Positions 1 through 10,367 of a stretch of 36,474 nt of DNA are shown one piece after another. This DNA comes from Perkinsus olseni. Lineage: Eukaryota > Perkinsozoa > Perkinsida. The notes beneath the pieces are model-generated. The model did not search any database. It worked only from the letters and a program-made list of their open reading frames with translations, and was not told the DNA's origin. The stretch spans positions 1 through 36,474 of the forward strand of contig JABANN010000349.1 in the NCBI GenBank assembly GCA_013115125.1, read 5' to 3'. The first letter of the stretch is position 1, and every line of letters begins with the position of its first letter. The position numbers and the translations under genes are program-made.

Positions 1-167
1 TGTAAGTGAAACAGTGCACAACGCACTACAGCAGACAGTAAAGTGAATGATCGGACAACTCTGTCACAGCTGGTAAACTCCTCCGCCTGTATCACGTCAT
101 GTTACAGTAGAAGTCATGTTTTCGCTATGAACATGATGGAATCCGCACCTCAGGTCGAATCAAGCGA

Positions 168-964
168 ATGCACGTGATGTTCCTCAAGGACTTGACAGCA
201 GAAGGTCTCACAAGGAAGCAGTCTCGAACCTTCCTCTTCACCTTGCTCTACATCGAAGAGGACGATGATGAGGCCGAGATCAGCGTCTCTGGCGTGGGCA
301 GGCTGAGCGAGATTATCGCCCATATTAACGAAGGGAAAAGTTTGCAGTATTTTTCAGTGTTCGAGAATAAGAACGGCTTTCATTTCGTATTGAAGTACGA
401 GACTCCAACGAGGTGGAAGCAGCTTGCCGATACCCTCCGCAACAAGTACGGAATCTCCACCTCGGTCAGCTGTGCCATACCCAGGCCAGGGTACAGGACC
501 TGCATGTACCCCGTGTTGTTCTCCTACTGCCTCGACTTGGACCCCAACCCCTACCTATCCCCCAATCATCCCCACCCCAGCAGCCTCCTCGGAGACGGAG
601 AGAGGCAGGGCTCGAGGGCCAGACGGACTCCAGCTTTGGACGGGGGTGGTCTGCCGGCACTCCCACCTTCACGAGGCACTGAGGAGGAGGAGACGGGGAT
701 CTTGGAGCATGTCGACAGTGATGGAGTATCCGCTGTGAGCGCGGAGGAAGAGGTTCAGTCCCATTTTTCGGGAGAGTCGGCGGAGTCTCATGCCCTGTCC
801 TGACCTTCCCGTGGGGACAGGGACGCGTTGCGTGAGAGGCTTCAGCGATGTTATTACTCCCCTTATATGATAGACCATAAGGAGCAGGTGAGGCGGATAG
901 AGCCGTGCACCCGATGTTTCGCTGATTGGCTTTTCACTGCCACCTTAGCTCAGACCCAGCATGA

Positions 965-968
<4 letters not shown>
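168..968 (+). pseudogene. Degraded Rep-like element copy A
   Basis: This is the first of three related Rep-like copies in the window. Its 5' part is open from an ATG at 168 and matches the N-terminal half of the intact copy at 2031-3359 closely. Shared landmarks include a TPTRWKQL motif, a CMYP..LF..CLDLDP motif and a following S/PxHPxP stretch. Its 3' end resembles the other copy's C-terminus, with a CxRCFADWLF motif and a final QHE. I see no helicase core like that of the intact copy. It looks like a fossil with one or two breaks. The family (HUH-type Rep with an SF3 helicase, as in CRESS-DNA or parvovirus-like replicons) is inferred from the better-preserved copy. Any partner gene would lie left of the window edge. 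Confidence 0.55.

Positions 969-1015
<47 letters not shown>
965..1015 (+). repeat. (ATG)17 microsatellite
   Basis: Seventeen uninterrupted ATG triplets run over the end of Rep-like copy A and include its stop region. The matching place after copy B has no such repeat, so the tract probably expanded after the copies separated. Confidence 0.95.
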
Positions 1016-1415
1016 TTTTAGATACCCTCTCTTTGTTTGGTTCCCATCAATCGCTCCTTCCATCCTCCTCTCAGGCTAGACCCGTCGTCCACACTGTTGG
1101 TCGTGCAGGATAGGTAAGACCCTCCAGCTGCCCCCTCTCCCCGGTCGTCTCGACTGGCGGACATCTCCTGACTGTGAAGGCAGCGGCAACATGTGCATGG
1201 CAATACAGTGCCTCTAGCTGCTCGCTCTGTGGTGTTAGTCAGTTGGGGAATAAGCCACGGGCATCGTTGCTCGTCTTTCTGATATCTCCGCTCGCAATAG
1301 CAGTGTAAGCACTAGAGCTCTCTACGTAACTAACGGTGCGGACGTCACATCGTACAACATAGAATATGGCATCAGCTGAACCAATATCCAGTCAGCAGGG
1401 TTTTCCATAACAAAA
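1016..1415. other. Intergenic spacer
   Basis: No convincing coding exon is visible. The first 30-40 bases resemble the sequence just downstream of copy B (a TTGGTTC/TTCGGTTC run followed by ATCAAT), which suggests the duplicated unit extends past the coding part. Confidence 0.5.
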
Positions 1416-2030
1416 ATGCAACCTATGTCACTCTCATCATCGTTCGCCGAAGCCCCGACTTTGAAGAAGCCAGTGTCTTGCACGGGCGGCGATGGTAAGG
1501 GGGCTCAGCTGTAGAGGACTTCTCGATGCCAGGCCGCGAGATACCCGCTTGTACTTTTGTCGTCGCCCGGTTGTTTCTCTGACTTGTTACTTTAGGCTCT
1601 TTTCTCCACAGTAACTGTTGCAATTTCTACCGGCCTGCAGTCAGGTCTACCGCTTTCCTTCATCGATGAAGATACTATCGTGTATGCCGATGAGCCCGAG
1701 ATAGACGATCCGAACCTCAAGATAATGGCCCTGAAGCAGCGTGAGTCCGCCTCTTTCCGGTGTTCGAGAAGAGTTGGGCTTGATTAGGTATCGATGTGTT
1801 GGAGGAGGAGAAGAAGTGGTTGGAGTGGCGTAGCTGTGTTGCGTCATTCTGCGATGAGGACATCATGCTTCAGGCCTTCGGAAATGGCAGGACTGCCACA
1901 AATGCTCAAAATGCAAACATGAGAAGCAGGAGGAGAAGGAGGACGAAGCCGTCGTTGTTAAGAGTAAGTTATCTGTTCTCTTCTTGAGTATCACAGAAGC
2001 TACTGATATGGCTGTATAGGAGGACCGTGA
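1416..2030 (+). CDS. Small spliced coiled-coil CxxC protein upstream of Rep-like ORF B
   Basis: Five exons fit with matching phases: 1416-1494, 1612-1740, 1788-1829, 1874-1963 and 2020-2030. All four introns are GT-AG, and three are only 44-56 bases. The product is 116 residues. It has a Ser-rich start, an acidic middle with the motif IDEDTIVYADE, a coiled coil with VLEEEKKWLEW, then the Cys-rich motif DCHKCSKCKHE and an acidic tail. The Cys/His spacing could hold zinc, which is inference. I do not recognise the family. It stops directly before the Rep-like ORF and in the same frame, so the two may belong to one transcription unit; the sequence alone does not settle this. Related exons occur at 5261-5832 ahead of a third Rep-like copy, which supports this as a real gene that travels with the Rep-like ORF. 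Confidence 0.6.
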
Positions 2031-3359
2031 ATGTACATAGCGTCGAATAGCTTCGTCTGCGCCTCAGGCTCAGCAAGGATTATGGAAGTTTCGAGCCATG
2101 GCAGCCGAATGACCAGACACCAGTCGAGAAGCTACATCTACTCTTGGATCCATTGCAATGACATGGACCTACCAGATGGCGTGCTTAAAAAGCGGCTCAG
2201 TAGGGTGCTCGCCCAGCTAAACGAGGCCAAGTCTTTGACGTTCTATTCGATATTCATCGGCCAGCAGCAGAAGGACGGCAGTCGACTTGTACACTCCCTG
2301 CTGAAGTATGGAACCCCGACTCGGTGGAAGCAGCTCTCGGACACCCTTCGTAGCAGATATGGGATAGACGCGTCGATCAGATGTGCTGTCCCGAGGCCAG
2401 GCTTCAAGAGCTGCATGTACCCCATGCTCTTCAGCCACTGCCTTGACCTCGACCCTAGCCCCTTCCTGTCCCCTCATCATCCTGACCCAGAGAGCCTCCT
2501 CGACGTCGAGAGGCAGTGCTCGAAGGGCAGGCAGACTCTTGCTTTGGAGGGGGGCGATCTCTCGATGCTGCCGATCAAACGGGACGCTGAAAGGAAGGAT
2601 GGAATTCCGGAGCATGCTGGTGAGGACAGAGCACTGGCCGTGAGTGTGCTGGGAGACAGCCGAGCTTTTATGGATGAGTCTGTGGACTGTATGGAAGAGG
2701 ACAACACGGACCCGATGTATGAAGTGGAAGCTTGCCTGGAGGCCGAGTGCATCTGTGAGAGTCCCGCCCTGTGGCTTGAGAGAATATCGTCCTTGGTTGT
2801 GCGGAATCTTGGAGAAGGGGGAGCGAAGAAATTGAGGAACGATATCCAGCGGAACCTGGATGAGGGACGCTCGAAGGAGACTAATGTTGTTATCTACGGT
2901 GTGGCCTCCAGTGGTAAGACCGCCATACTGCGGCCTCTCACTCACATCTTGAAGTGCGCTAAGATCTCCGATGCTGAGGAAATCTCCCATGAGGATTTAC
3001 TCGACTGTGAGTGCATCTTGTGGAGTCACTTCTCCGTGGAAGATTTGCACGACAACTTTGATATGACGAAGTTGCTCAAACTCCTCGACGACCGCCCGGT
3101 TGAGATGAGCTGCTCGAGCGACCTGGGAAATACTGGCTCTACTTTCGACAAGTTGGTGCCAATTTTCCTGACGTGTGATGCGCTCCCTGTCCCAAGGGAA
3201 GATCACTACAGGGAGGCCTTACATGAGAGGCTTCAGCGATGTTATTACTTCCCTCGTAAGATGGACCACGAGGAGCGGGTAAAGCCGTTCAGGCCTTGCA
3301 ATCGGTGCTTCGCTGATTGGCTCTTCGCGGATAGATTGGCTCGAACTCAGCATGAATAA
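2031..3359 (+). CDS. Rep-like protein copy B (HUH-like plus SF3-helicase-like), open along its length
   Basis: This 442-codon ORF is uninterrupted. Around residues 30-150 it has a small alpha/beta pattern like a Rep endonuclease domain: a SRSYIYSW strand, a LVHSLLKYGTPTRW motif and a CMYPMLFSHCLDLDP motif. At residues 287-297 lies a Walker A loop, YGVASSGKTAI. It is followed by CILWSHF, then LLDDRPVEM, and the strand LVPIFLTCDALP (about 375-386), which resembles SF3 motif C. After that comes an HERLQRCYYFP arginine-finger-like segment. The tail holds a CNRCFADWLF CxxC motif. SF3 helicases joined to HUH domains are known from CRESS-DNA viruses, parvoviruses and related replicons. The assignment here rests on motif order and is inference. 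It looks whole as an ORF, unlike its two neighbours. It may be an old integrated replicon or a gene the host has kept. Confidence 0.6.
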   Translation: MYIASNSFVCASGSARIMEVSSHGSRMTRHQSRSYIYSWIHCNDMDLPDGVLKKRLSRVLAQLNEAKSLTFYSIFIGQQQKDGSRLVHSLLKYGTPTRWKQLSDTLRSRYGIDASIRCAVPRPGFKSCMYPMLFSHCLDLDPSPFLSPHHPDPESLLDVERQCSKGRQTLALEGGDLSMLPIKRDAERKDGIPEHAGEDRALAVSVLGDSRAFMDESVDCMEEDNTDPMYEVEACLEAECICESPALWLERISSLVVRNLGEGGAKKLRNDIQRNLDEGRSKETNVVIYGVASSGKTAILRPLTHILKCAKISDAEEISHEDLLDCECILWSHFSVEDLHDNFDMTKLLKLLDDRPVEMSCSSDLGNTGSTFDKLVPIFLTCDALPVPREDHYREALHERLQRCYYFPRKMDHEERVKPFRPCNRCFADWLFADRLARTQHE

Positions 3360-4554
3360 TGACGTTTCACCTGTCTGCTGTTCGGTTCAAATCAATTTCT
3401 GCGGCAATTATTCTCTCACGCTTGCAGGAGGTGGTGGTGACATTGCTGCTAATCAGCCGTAGGTACGGAAGCCTATCATGACTGTTTCGGTGGCAGAGCG
3501 TCGTCTTTGAAACATGTTGTGTCAAGTAAAATACCATTCGCAGGCGCTTCAATCTGCTGCTTCTGTAGCGTTGTCCAGTTTGGAAGTGAGGGGCTCAATA
3601 TGAGAGCGGATCGTGATGACTTGGGCTTCTTCTCCACCAGACGGTTCCCTTCCGATATTTTCCGGGAGCTTCAATGTACATCAGTCTGTAACGAAAAGAT
3701 TCAACATGGAGAAATGAGGCCACTATGCCATGAGGCGCGAGAATCGCCGGTATCTCAGCCGTTCGCCGGAGAGCTGCGCCAGCCGAGCGGCTCGAATTTC
3801 TGCTGTAGGTCCTTAGTCAGGAGCTACAGCAGGAGTCCTGACACGTAGAAGCGCCGTGTTCCGACTTTGGGCCGTAAAGTCTCCGCAGTAAGGGAACGAC
3901 CCACTTGCTGACCCCGAGATTCTCGAGTTGAGACCATTGGCGCCCCACCTGGCATAGTGGAGGCTGCATTCTTGCATGCTGCATTATCTTGTCGCAGGCT
4001 GCTGTATGTCGGGCACATCGCCCGAGCCTACCGAACTTGGTCAAGCATTTTTTAGCGGGAAACCGTGGCTAATTGTATTATGTAACGCACCACATGGTTG
4101 TCTAAACCATTCTAGTAGTGTGGTGTCTCGCTCACTTTATAGAAGTTTAGTGCACCGCGGTGTTTTCCTCAACACTGACCCTTGAGTCCTGACGGCTCAG
4201 TTTCCTCAGTACTACTGGGCACAGCTTCGGCTGGAGGGCCCACTGAGTCAGTACCACTGACTCAGTAGGCCCTCCAGCCGAAGGGCGCCTCCTGCCGCCA
4301 GGTCCCGCGGTGAATCTTCCGAAGATTATCTTCGACTGACGGTGAGGGCATCAACAGTACATGCATAAGAAGACAATGTCCCAGGGAGAAACATGACTTT
4401 GAACTAGGAACTGATCGATGGTTCGGCGTTGAGCTTCGCAGTATCCCACAGGAGATCGGTGGTTTTCAAATATAGGCCGAGTGCCGCCAGCGCCGAGTGA
4501 AACCATCATGCACTGTTCGCGACACGTAAAGCTGCTTTTGAGGCTTCTTCACAT
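3360..4554. other. Non-coding spacer with a strong hairpin
   Basis: The ORFs here are short and open on both strands, with no clear start, splice phase or motif. The only structure I can support is the hairpin at 4225-4283, listed separately. Confidence 0.5.
4225..4283. repeat. 28-bp inverted repeat with 3-base loop
   Basis: The left arm at 4225-4252 begins CTTCGGCTGGAGGGCC. The right arm at 4256-4283 is its reverse complement with one mismatch. The loop is ACC (4253-4255). The arms contain the palindrome-like TGAGTCA. It sits about 870 bases after Rep-like copy B. It could be a replicon end or origin hairpin, a fold-back element, or a recent inverted duplication. The loop does not contain a CRESS-type origin nonanucleotide. 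Confidence 0.9.
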
Positions 4555-4845
4555 ATGTCGAACTCGCCATCCCAGCCCATCCAGCCCGTCGACTCACCAA
4601 ACGCGAGTGCCGGTGAGCTGGCTGCGATTATAGACAACATTTCTCTCGAGTCGATCGCCGTTTGTATTTTGTCTCTCCCATCTGTTGGAAGGTCGCGCGC
4701 TGAAATAGTATCTCGGAGACGTGGCTACCTGGCGCCTCCTTTGCGTGCTGTAATCCCTCGTCTGGGGGATAGTCAACCGTTTCACGAAGCCGTCATGAAA
4801 TTTCCTGAGACAGTGGATCCAGCAGTCTTGAATATACTCGTCTAG
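4555..4845 (+). CDS. Small hypothetical protein
   Basis: An ATG-started ORF of 96 codons. The N-terminus is rich in Ser, Pro and Gln, then comes a helical stretch (ELAAIIDNISLESIAVCIL) and a C-terminus with FHEAVMKFPETVDPAVLNIL. A GT-AG pair inside would remove a multiple of three bases and leave the same end, so the true product may be about 69 residues. No family is recognised. It could also be a first exon or a chance ORF. Confidence 0.35.
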   Translation: MSNSPSQPIQPVDSPNASAGELAAIIDNISLESIAVCILSLPSVGRSRAEIVSRRRGYLAPPLRAVIPRLGDSQPFHEAVMKFPETVDPAVLNILV

Positions 4846-5260
4846 CAGCCTTCTTGTCCGGATGAGGCACTGCCAAGGACTCACTCAGTATGAGTGTTCT
4901 AGTACTCAAAATTGAAATCATAGAAACTCACTGAACGCCTACTACGTCAACTCTAGAAGAATGGCGGACTGGGTTGCTTGGCGGAGTAGCATCGACTGTG
5001 ATGTATTCGGTCGCATTCGCCCTAGGCTGCACTACCTGGGGAGTATTTCCACCGTGGTTAAGCGTTAGGATGGTGGGCAGAAGGAACCGCTGTGACTATG
5101 CCTTAACGACATCCATAGCAGTTTCATTCGACGAGTTTCCGTCGGAAACTTTCCGAGAGTAACCACGAGGCGGTCGCCGAGCACTATTCCTATGAGTCTT
5201 GAATAACTTTATACGGTGCTAAACTCTTTCCGTAACTTAACCAGGACTGAACTCTCCGCC

Positions 5261-5832
5261 ATGATTGCCGTTTCTCTGCTCCAGATATCTTTCACGACTG
5301 CGTGGAGTCTAACCCCCGGCGCTGTTCTGGTGAGCATAGCTATCACTCCTGAGCATGCTTTTCAACACCTGTCACTTCCTGCAGTGTCTAGTACCGTCGC
5401 TTCTCTAGTCGAATTCAGGCGATGAGGACGCTGTCCTTCAGATGAAGTTAGCTTATTGGACGCAACAGTTCTCTATGGGGATGAAGAAGGAGACTCGGAT
5501 ACCGAGGAGAAAGTGAGACCGAAGGCCATGTACGCGCACTCCAAGCAGCCTCGCCATAGTTAGTTGTGTCAGTCCCGCGGCGTGAGTTCGAGGCCATGGA
5601 GGAACGTAAGGCGTCCTTCAACTTCTGTATCAATCATGAGTACTCCTTCTACTCGCAGGCATTCGCTTCCTGGAGTCGGAAAAGGCTGAACTGAAGCAGG
5701 GCGGCAAGCAACTCCGTTTTCACGGCTGGTCGCCATTCTGTCACTGGATAGGTGCATCTAGCCGCGTTGGCTTCTGTCCGCAATGTTCGCATCGAAATCT
5801 GCCGGCAGAAGCGGGCGAGAGCCGCGGAGAAG
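5261..5832 (+). pseudogene. Second copy of the coiled-coil CxxC gene, part of the repeated module
   Basis: Exon-like segments match the gene at 1416-2030 in order. There is a start near 5261 (MIAVSLLQISF against MQPMSLSSSF), then LLDATVLYGDEEGD against FIDEDTIVYADEPE, then IRFLESEKAEL against IDVLEEEKKWL, then a Cys pair in FCPQCSHR against DCHKCSKCKH. Several pieces end at GT donors. I did not build a full model, so I cannot say whether this copy still works. It lies upstream of Rep-like copy C, the same order as at 1416-3359. That shared order is the main support for calling it a duplicated module. Confidence 0.5.
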
Positions 5833-6654
5833 GTGAGGACCCTCTCCGGCCCGGGTGCGGTGTTTACTACCTTACAGAAGCTGTTGCTATCACTAAGGCG
5901 GATATTTCGGTGACCAAATATACGTTGAAAAATGAATGCAGCGATATCATCTGTCTGCCATACATGAAAATAGCCATTGAAACCTCAAGACAAAAGCACT
6001 CGGACACTTGCGTGACGTAAGTCACGTCGAAATACATATCCTATGCATCCAAGACACGAGAGGGTGTCGTCCTACTCTTTCCAACTTCCACGATGTACTG
6101 CTCGTAACTGGGGAGTGTTCGACTCGTTTTGGTGAGGACACAGAGGGAAGTGTTTCGTAAACTTGTGGGCCGGGCTTCCCTCATGTGTATTCCGGCATGT
6201 GGCTGCCGCTCGGGTCACGATCATTCTCTTGAGTCTCGCAAACTCAAATTCTTCGGCTTCGATCTCACTGGAATCGTTCTTAATCTTGCGAAAGACATTA
6301 AGACTTTGCGGCGACTCGCCGGGGCAACCGAGAGGAGAACTCAACGCATATACTACAGGAACACTTTCCCAGTTGGCATCAAGAGACCTGAGTCGAACAG
6401 CCCCCCTGGTTATTAGGATTACACCGTCGAAGTTGAATGCACAGTAGTGAGGCATAGTCCTTCATTGATGCAACACTCAGGACCCATAAGGCCACTGGTC
6501 GAGGCAGGAATCCGCCCTCGCATAAACGTGAAATCAAGTAGCACTGTCGAGTGTCGGCGGACCGGCATGCGAATTTGGTTCGACTTGTACTTCTGTACTT
6601 CTAGTAGCTGCCACCTGAGAAGCGTGACACAGCACTTCAATCATACGCGATATC
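5833..6654. other. Spacer inside the second module
   Basis: No clear exon chain is visible. An ATG-started 127-codon ORF on the minus strand (6455 down to 6072) has an EIEAEEFEFARLKRM stretch, but the plus strand is open over the same bases and no motif favours either. Confidence 0.35.
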
Positions 6655-7200
6655 GTGGGCAGTACATGCCTCTCAGACCGCATCCCGGCCGAAGAGCTAG
6701 CCACGAGCGGCACCAGGATTACTCCCTGGCCCGTTCGTGACGCTTGTTCGGCAACTGAGCTTCGGTTGGCCGACCGAGAAGCTCAGGCCAGAGTCTACGT
6801 GTGGGACTGGCCGGAGTCCTCTCACGGCCTATCTCCTCGTCATATCGGGAAGTCGGAACTGGGACGTTTGGTAACGGAGCTGAACGTTGGAAAGGGACTC
6901 GCCCAGTTTTCGATCTTTTACCGACGCTTGCCAAGCGGAGCGGTCAATGCTCGCTTCATTGTTAAGTATTGGGGCTCACGACGTTGGGTGAAGATGTCAC
7001 AAACGCTGAGGACGGTGTATGGTATTCATGCTAGTACTCTGCAGGGCTCTCGTGGTTCCCTCAACTACGACTCGCTTTTCAACGATTGCCTCCTCGGTGA
7101 CCCGGAGCCCCTCCTCTCCCCCAACCACCCGCCCGTCCCGTTGCCTGATTATATACCCACCATTAGTAGAATGACTGGCATTCTTCAACCTTCGTCGTGA
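6655..7200 (+). pseudogene. Degraded Rep-like element copy C
   Basis: An open stretch related to the N-terminal half of Rep-like copies A and B. It has a strand pair with LAQFSIFYRR, then ARFIVKYWGSRRWVKMSQTL matching the KYxTPTRWKQLSDTL motif, then LFNDCLLGDPEPLLSPNHPP matching the LDLDPxPxLSPxHP motif. It is more divergent from A and B than those two are from each other. I cannot see helicase motifs after it. It looks like a broken fossil, probably older than the other two, and its start is not certain. Confidence 0.5.
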
Positions 7201-8593
7201 TAACTATCCCCCGTGTTCCCTATGTCAGAGCGGCAGTTGCGTTACCCCAGCTGGCTGGGGTGCCGTACATCGATTAATTTTGAAGAAACTCATCGAACGG
7301 AGCCGCTCTGTGCATTATAGGGATTCCTCTGACTTATTTGCCACGGCCTGGTGCGTGCTACAAACGGCAGCCAGTTCGCGTGCTGTCCACCGCATGAGTG
7401 AGTGGACGGTTTATGCGACGTGTCATATGGTCCATAAGCGATGGACGATCTATCATAGACTCCATGGCAGCCAAGTTGGCTAAGTCAACAGGGTAATCCG
7501 AAGGTATTACAGCGCATCATGACACGATGGGTGAACTCGGATAAACAGGCTCAATACACGGTGGGTGTCTCCAAACGCGTTCTCTTTATTATGACGACTG
7601 CACTCGCGCCCATCGCTCAATTCTAGGCTGTTAGCAATCCATTGGAACCATTTCGTCACAACTCCAGTGAGTGAGGGAGTCCGAACTGCGGATCCTTCAG
7701 TGAAGCTCCCATTTCAATTCTCAGGCAGCTCGAAAGATCTCCTGCAATGTGCGCCTCCCGACGCCGCGCTCGACAGAGGAAGATCGCTGTTGCTGCTGAG
7801 TAGATTCCTATGTGATGCAGTCCGAGAACTTCAAACCACGGTAGCTCACCGGAATCCACGATTGTGCACGCGAAGGTGGAGTCCAAGAGCGGAGACAAAA
7901 GTGTGCAAGAACGAAAGTATGACTTACTTAGTTTCCTTCTTAGTCGTTGAGCCCCGCATAAGCGAGATTTTGCCACTGGAAAAGGTCAGGGGTGGCATTG
8001 CTAGCTTAAGATCGAGGTTGCAATCATTTTTGCCGGGGAAAAATTTTTCATTGGAGAGAAACACCAAGGTAAAGGGGCGTAGAAAGTTGGCCGAATATCC
8101 GATAGGGAGAACTGGAGATCGGAGGCTGCTTGAAAGGGTGATTGTCACCTTCGTGAAAGGGATTCTGTGAGAGACGAGACGACCGAGAATAGGGAAGGCC
8201 CATGACAGAGTACCCTGACAACGGTCGACTTCTAAGTGTCTGGTGAGAAAAATTCGCTTCGCTGACTCCGGCACGTTTTTCCCTCCCGATCACGCGCCTT
8301 GTCATCATGGCCATGGTTTCATAGCGATGGCATGGTTTTTACGACCAGACGGTGGGAGTCACGGCTGCACCGCCACTATGCTGGCCATGAATCCTTTTGT
8401 GTGGAAGTATTACTTGTGGTCCCCGAGAGGGGTATGTAGTGAGTTGTGAGACATAGATGCTGTGCCTGGTCGACCATAGGCCGATTGCTTTATCCGCAAA
8501 CCAGTTGTCAACTCAGTTGCTTCATAACGATAGGGACTCCTTTCGGATAAGGTTTCAGGATAGGCGCCAACGGCCGATTTAGTTCATCTGATA
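7201..8593. other. Long stretch without a supported gene
   Basis: Between about 7670 and 8270 both strands are open. The plus frame has a possible ATG at 7919 leading to 8170, an 83-residue amphipathic product with GGIASLRSRLQSFLPGKNF. The minus frame is equally long. No motif or splice chain separates them, so no gene is called. The rest shows nothing I recognise. Confidence 0.4.
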
Positions 8594-10367
8594 ATGAGCA
8601 TCGCCATCAACTGGCCCATTGGGCCCTTCACCCTTCCACCGGAGCTACTGGCTCTTGAAGTCACGGATGCGTATCTTTTCTCTCGCTATGAAGATGGCTC
8701 TTCTGAGCGGCGCATCTTCTGCAACGTACGGCATCTTCGACTTAGGACGGGTGAGCATTGCCTCTAGGTCCCCCTGTTAGAAAAGGAGTTAGATCAGCTC
8801 GAAGAGCTCACCGAGTACCTCTGCTCCTTATGCGTAACGTTGAAGCGGCGGATGGAACCGAAGAGGCTGAGGTAGGCACGAACGTATCTTTGAAGTTGCT
8901 CATCGACGTTTGTCAGATACCTCCAGACGGCTGCTGGCAATGTGAAAAAAGCAGCGTCCATGATGATGGAGACCGAGCGATGGAGTGAGTGTGACGTTGT
9001 CAGGTTCTGATCCGTCTTGGTTCGTCACATCTTTAGGACGGTCTTTCTTTGACAAGCCTATTGACGATAGAGAGATTTATAAGCACCTCAACCTGGTGCG
9101 TCGTCGGCATGTTCTGGTTGCAGGGCCTTCTGCCATTCGAGGCCACCGATGCCACGCCTTTGCCAGGGCTTTGTCTACATATCGGGCCGAGATAAGCTAC
9201 TACGACCATGCCTGGTCGTACGGGTCACGCAGATGCTCCGGAATGGAGTCGACCAGAACACTTCCCTTCGGTGCGTGTGCTTCCTTATGGAGTTCATAAT
9301 ACGGTGAGGCTGTGCAGCGCAAAGGGAGCCCGACTCGTTCCTCGCCCATAGGTACATGCTTCTCCCTGGTAAGTGTGAGAGCACTGTCACCCTCCTCGAC
9401 TTGGAGAATATTGGCCTGATGCAATTCGTGCCGGCAGTGTCCCGTACGCGGGCCATATTCGGGGTGAGAGCTACATGCATCCTAAGAGCTGTGCTGACGC
9501 TCTCCGTCCCATGGCAAAGGCAACCCTGGTATCGGTTTCAGGTCCTGGCCGAGCACTACGTCGGACGATCTGCTCTCACGTTCGTGAAGAGCGCGCCTGC
9601 TGCCCTCGAGGGCTTGATCAGAGGCCTAGTGCCGGAAGAAAAGAGAAGGAAAATTGTCTATGTTCAAGCGACAGATGACATCGCCAAGTGAAGGTTCGAC
9701 ACCTCTCACCGTCGGCCAGCGAAGCTTGGCAGGCACTTCGAAGCCGAGCAATTGGAAGTCCAGTACGGAGGTCGGAAACCGACCATTACCAGCTTCTATC
9801 CCGTGAACCACCTGAGCTCAAGGTCGGGTAGAGCCCAGCGCGATCGTCTTCTGCACGCATGTGCACCGCCAGTACGCCACCTCTCATTCATGATCAGCTA
9901 TGCCCTGGCAGGAACGGAGAACTACAAGCTTCTCGCCAGCTGCCATAGGTGAGGGCGAGCTGTTCTGGGAAGGCGGGTTTGGACCCATTAGGTGTCTGGG
10001 CCTCCCCACTATCCGCGGAGAGCTATGGGAGCGAGGGGTCCCTCATGCACCACTGCGGTACGCTGCTGAGGCTGTACAGTATTTTAATGCCCTCGGTTTG
10101 CCGCCGCCTGAGAACGTAAGCACACACCACTGGTGTGACACCAGTGAGGTCGTCTGATTCACTAGCTGTTGTCGTAGACGATGTTCCCCCGCAAGGGTCA
10201 AGCGCTCGAGTCCAAGGCGCTCACCGGGGGGTCGGGAGGTGTTCACGAGATGCTCTTTGGAATCGCCGTGAGCTCCAGTGACCGTTGAGGATGCAGAAAT
10301 TGTCCCCTTCACAGAACTTGCCAAGCCCGGTGCCGGAGGGCACCATGCAGGATATGATGGCGGATGA
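8594..10367 (+). CDS. CRAL-TRIO (Sec14-like) lipid-transfer protein, multi-exon
   Basis: Eight exons join with exact phases: 8594-8725, 8768-8871, 8917-8984, 9037-9095, 9167-9270, 9352-9463, 9542-9687 and 9733 onward. All introns are GT-AG, 42-81 bases. The start is the ATG at 8594. The product carries a CRAL-TRIO N-terminal helix bundle (LRYLQTAAGNVKKAASMMM, then ETERWRR). The lipid-binding domain follows: FVYISGRDKLLRPCLVV, TVTLLDLENIGLMQF, EHYVGRSALTFVKSAP, VPEEKRRKIVYV, and the closing HFEAEQLEVQYGG. The family binds phosphatidylinositol or other hydrophobic ligands and moves them between membranes. After the domain come later exons, including 10178-10238 and 10279-10367. The splicing between about 9800 and 9990 has two workable forms, and the 3' end is less sure because another frame near 10290-10370 also reads well. 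Confidence 0.75.

Noticed and set aside
2217-2990. 257-codon minus-strand ORF
   Set aside because: It is antisense to the Rep-like ORF, has no motif, and is explained by the base composition of that gene.
7667-8274. Long ORFs on both strands
   Set aside because: Neither shows a motif or a phase-consistent splice chain, so a real gene cannot be told from chance.
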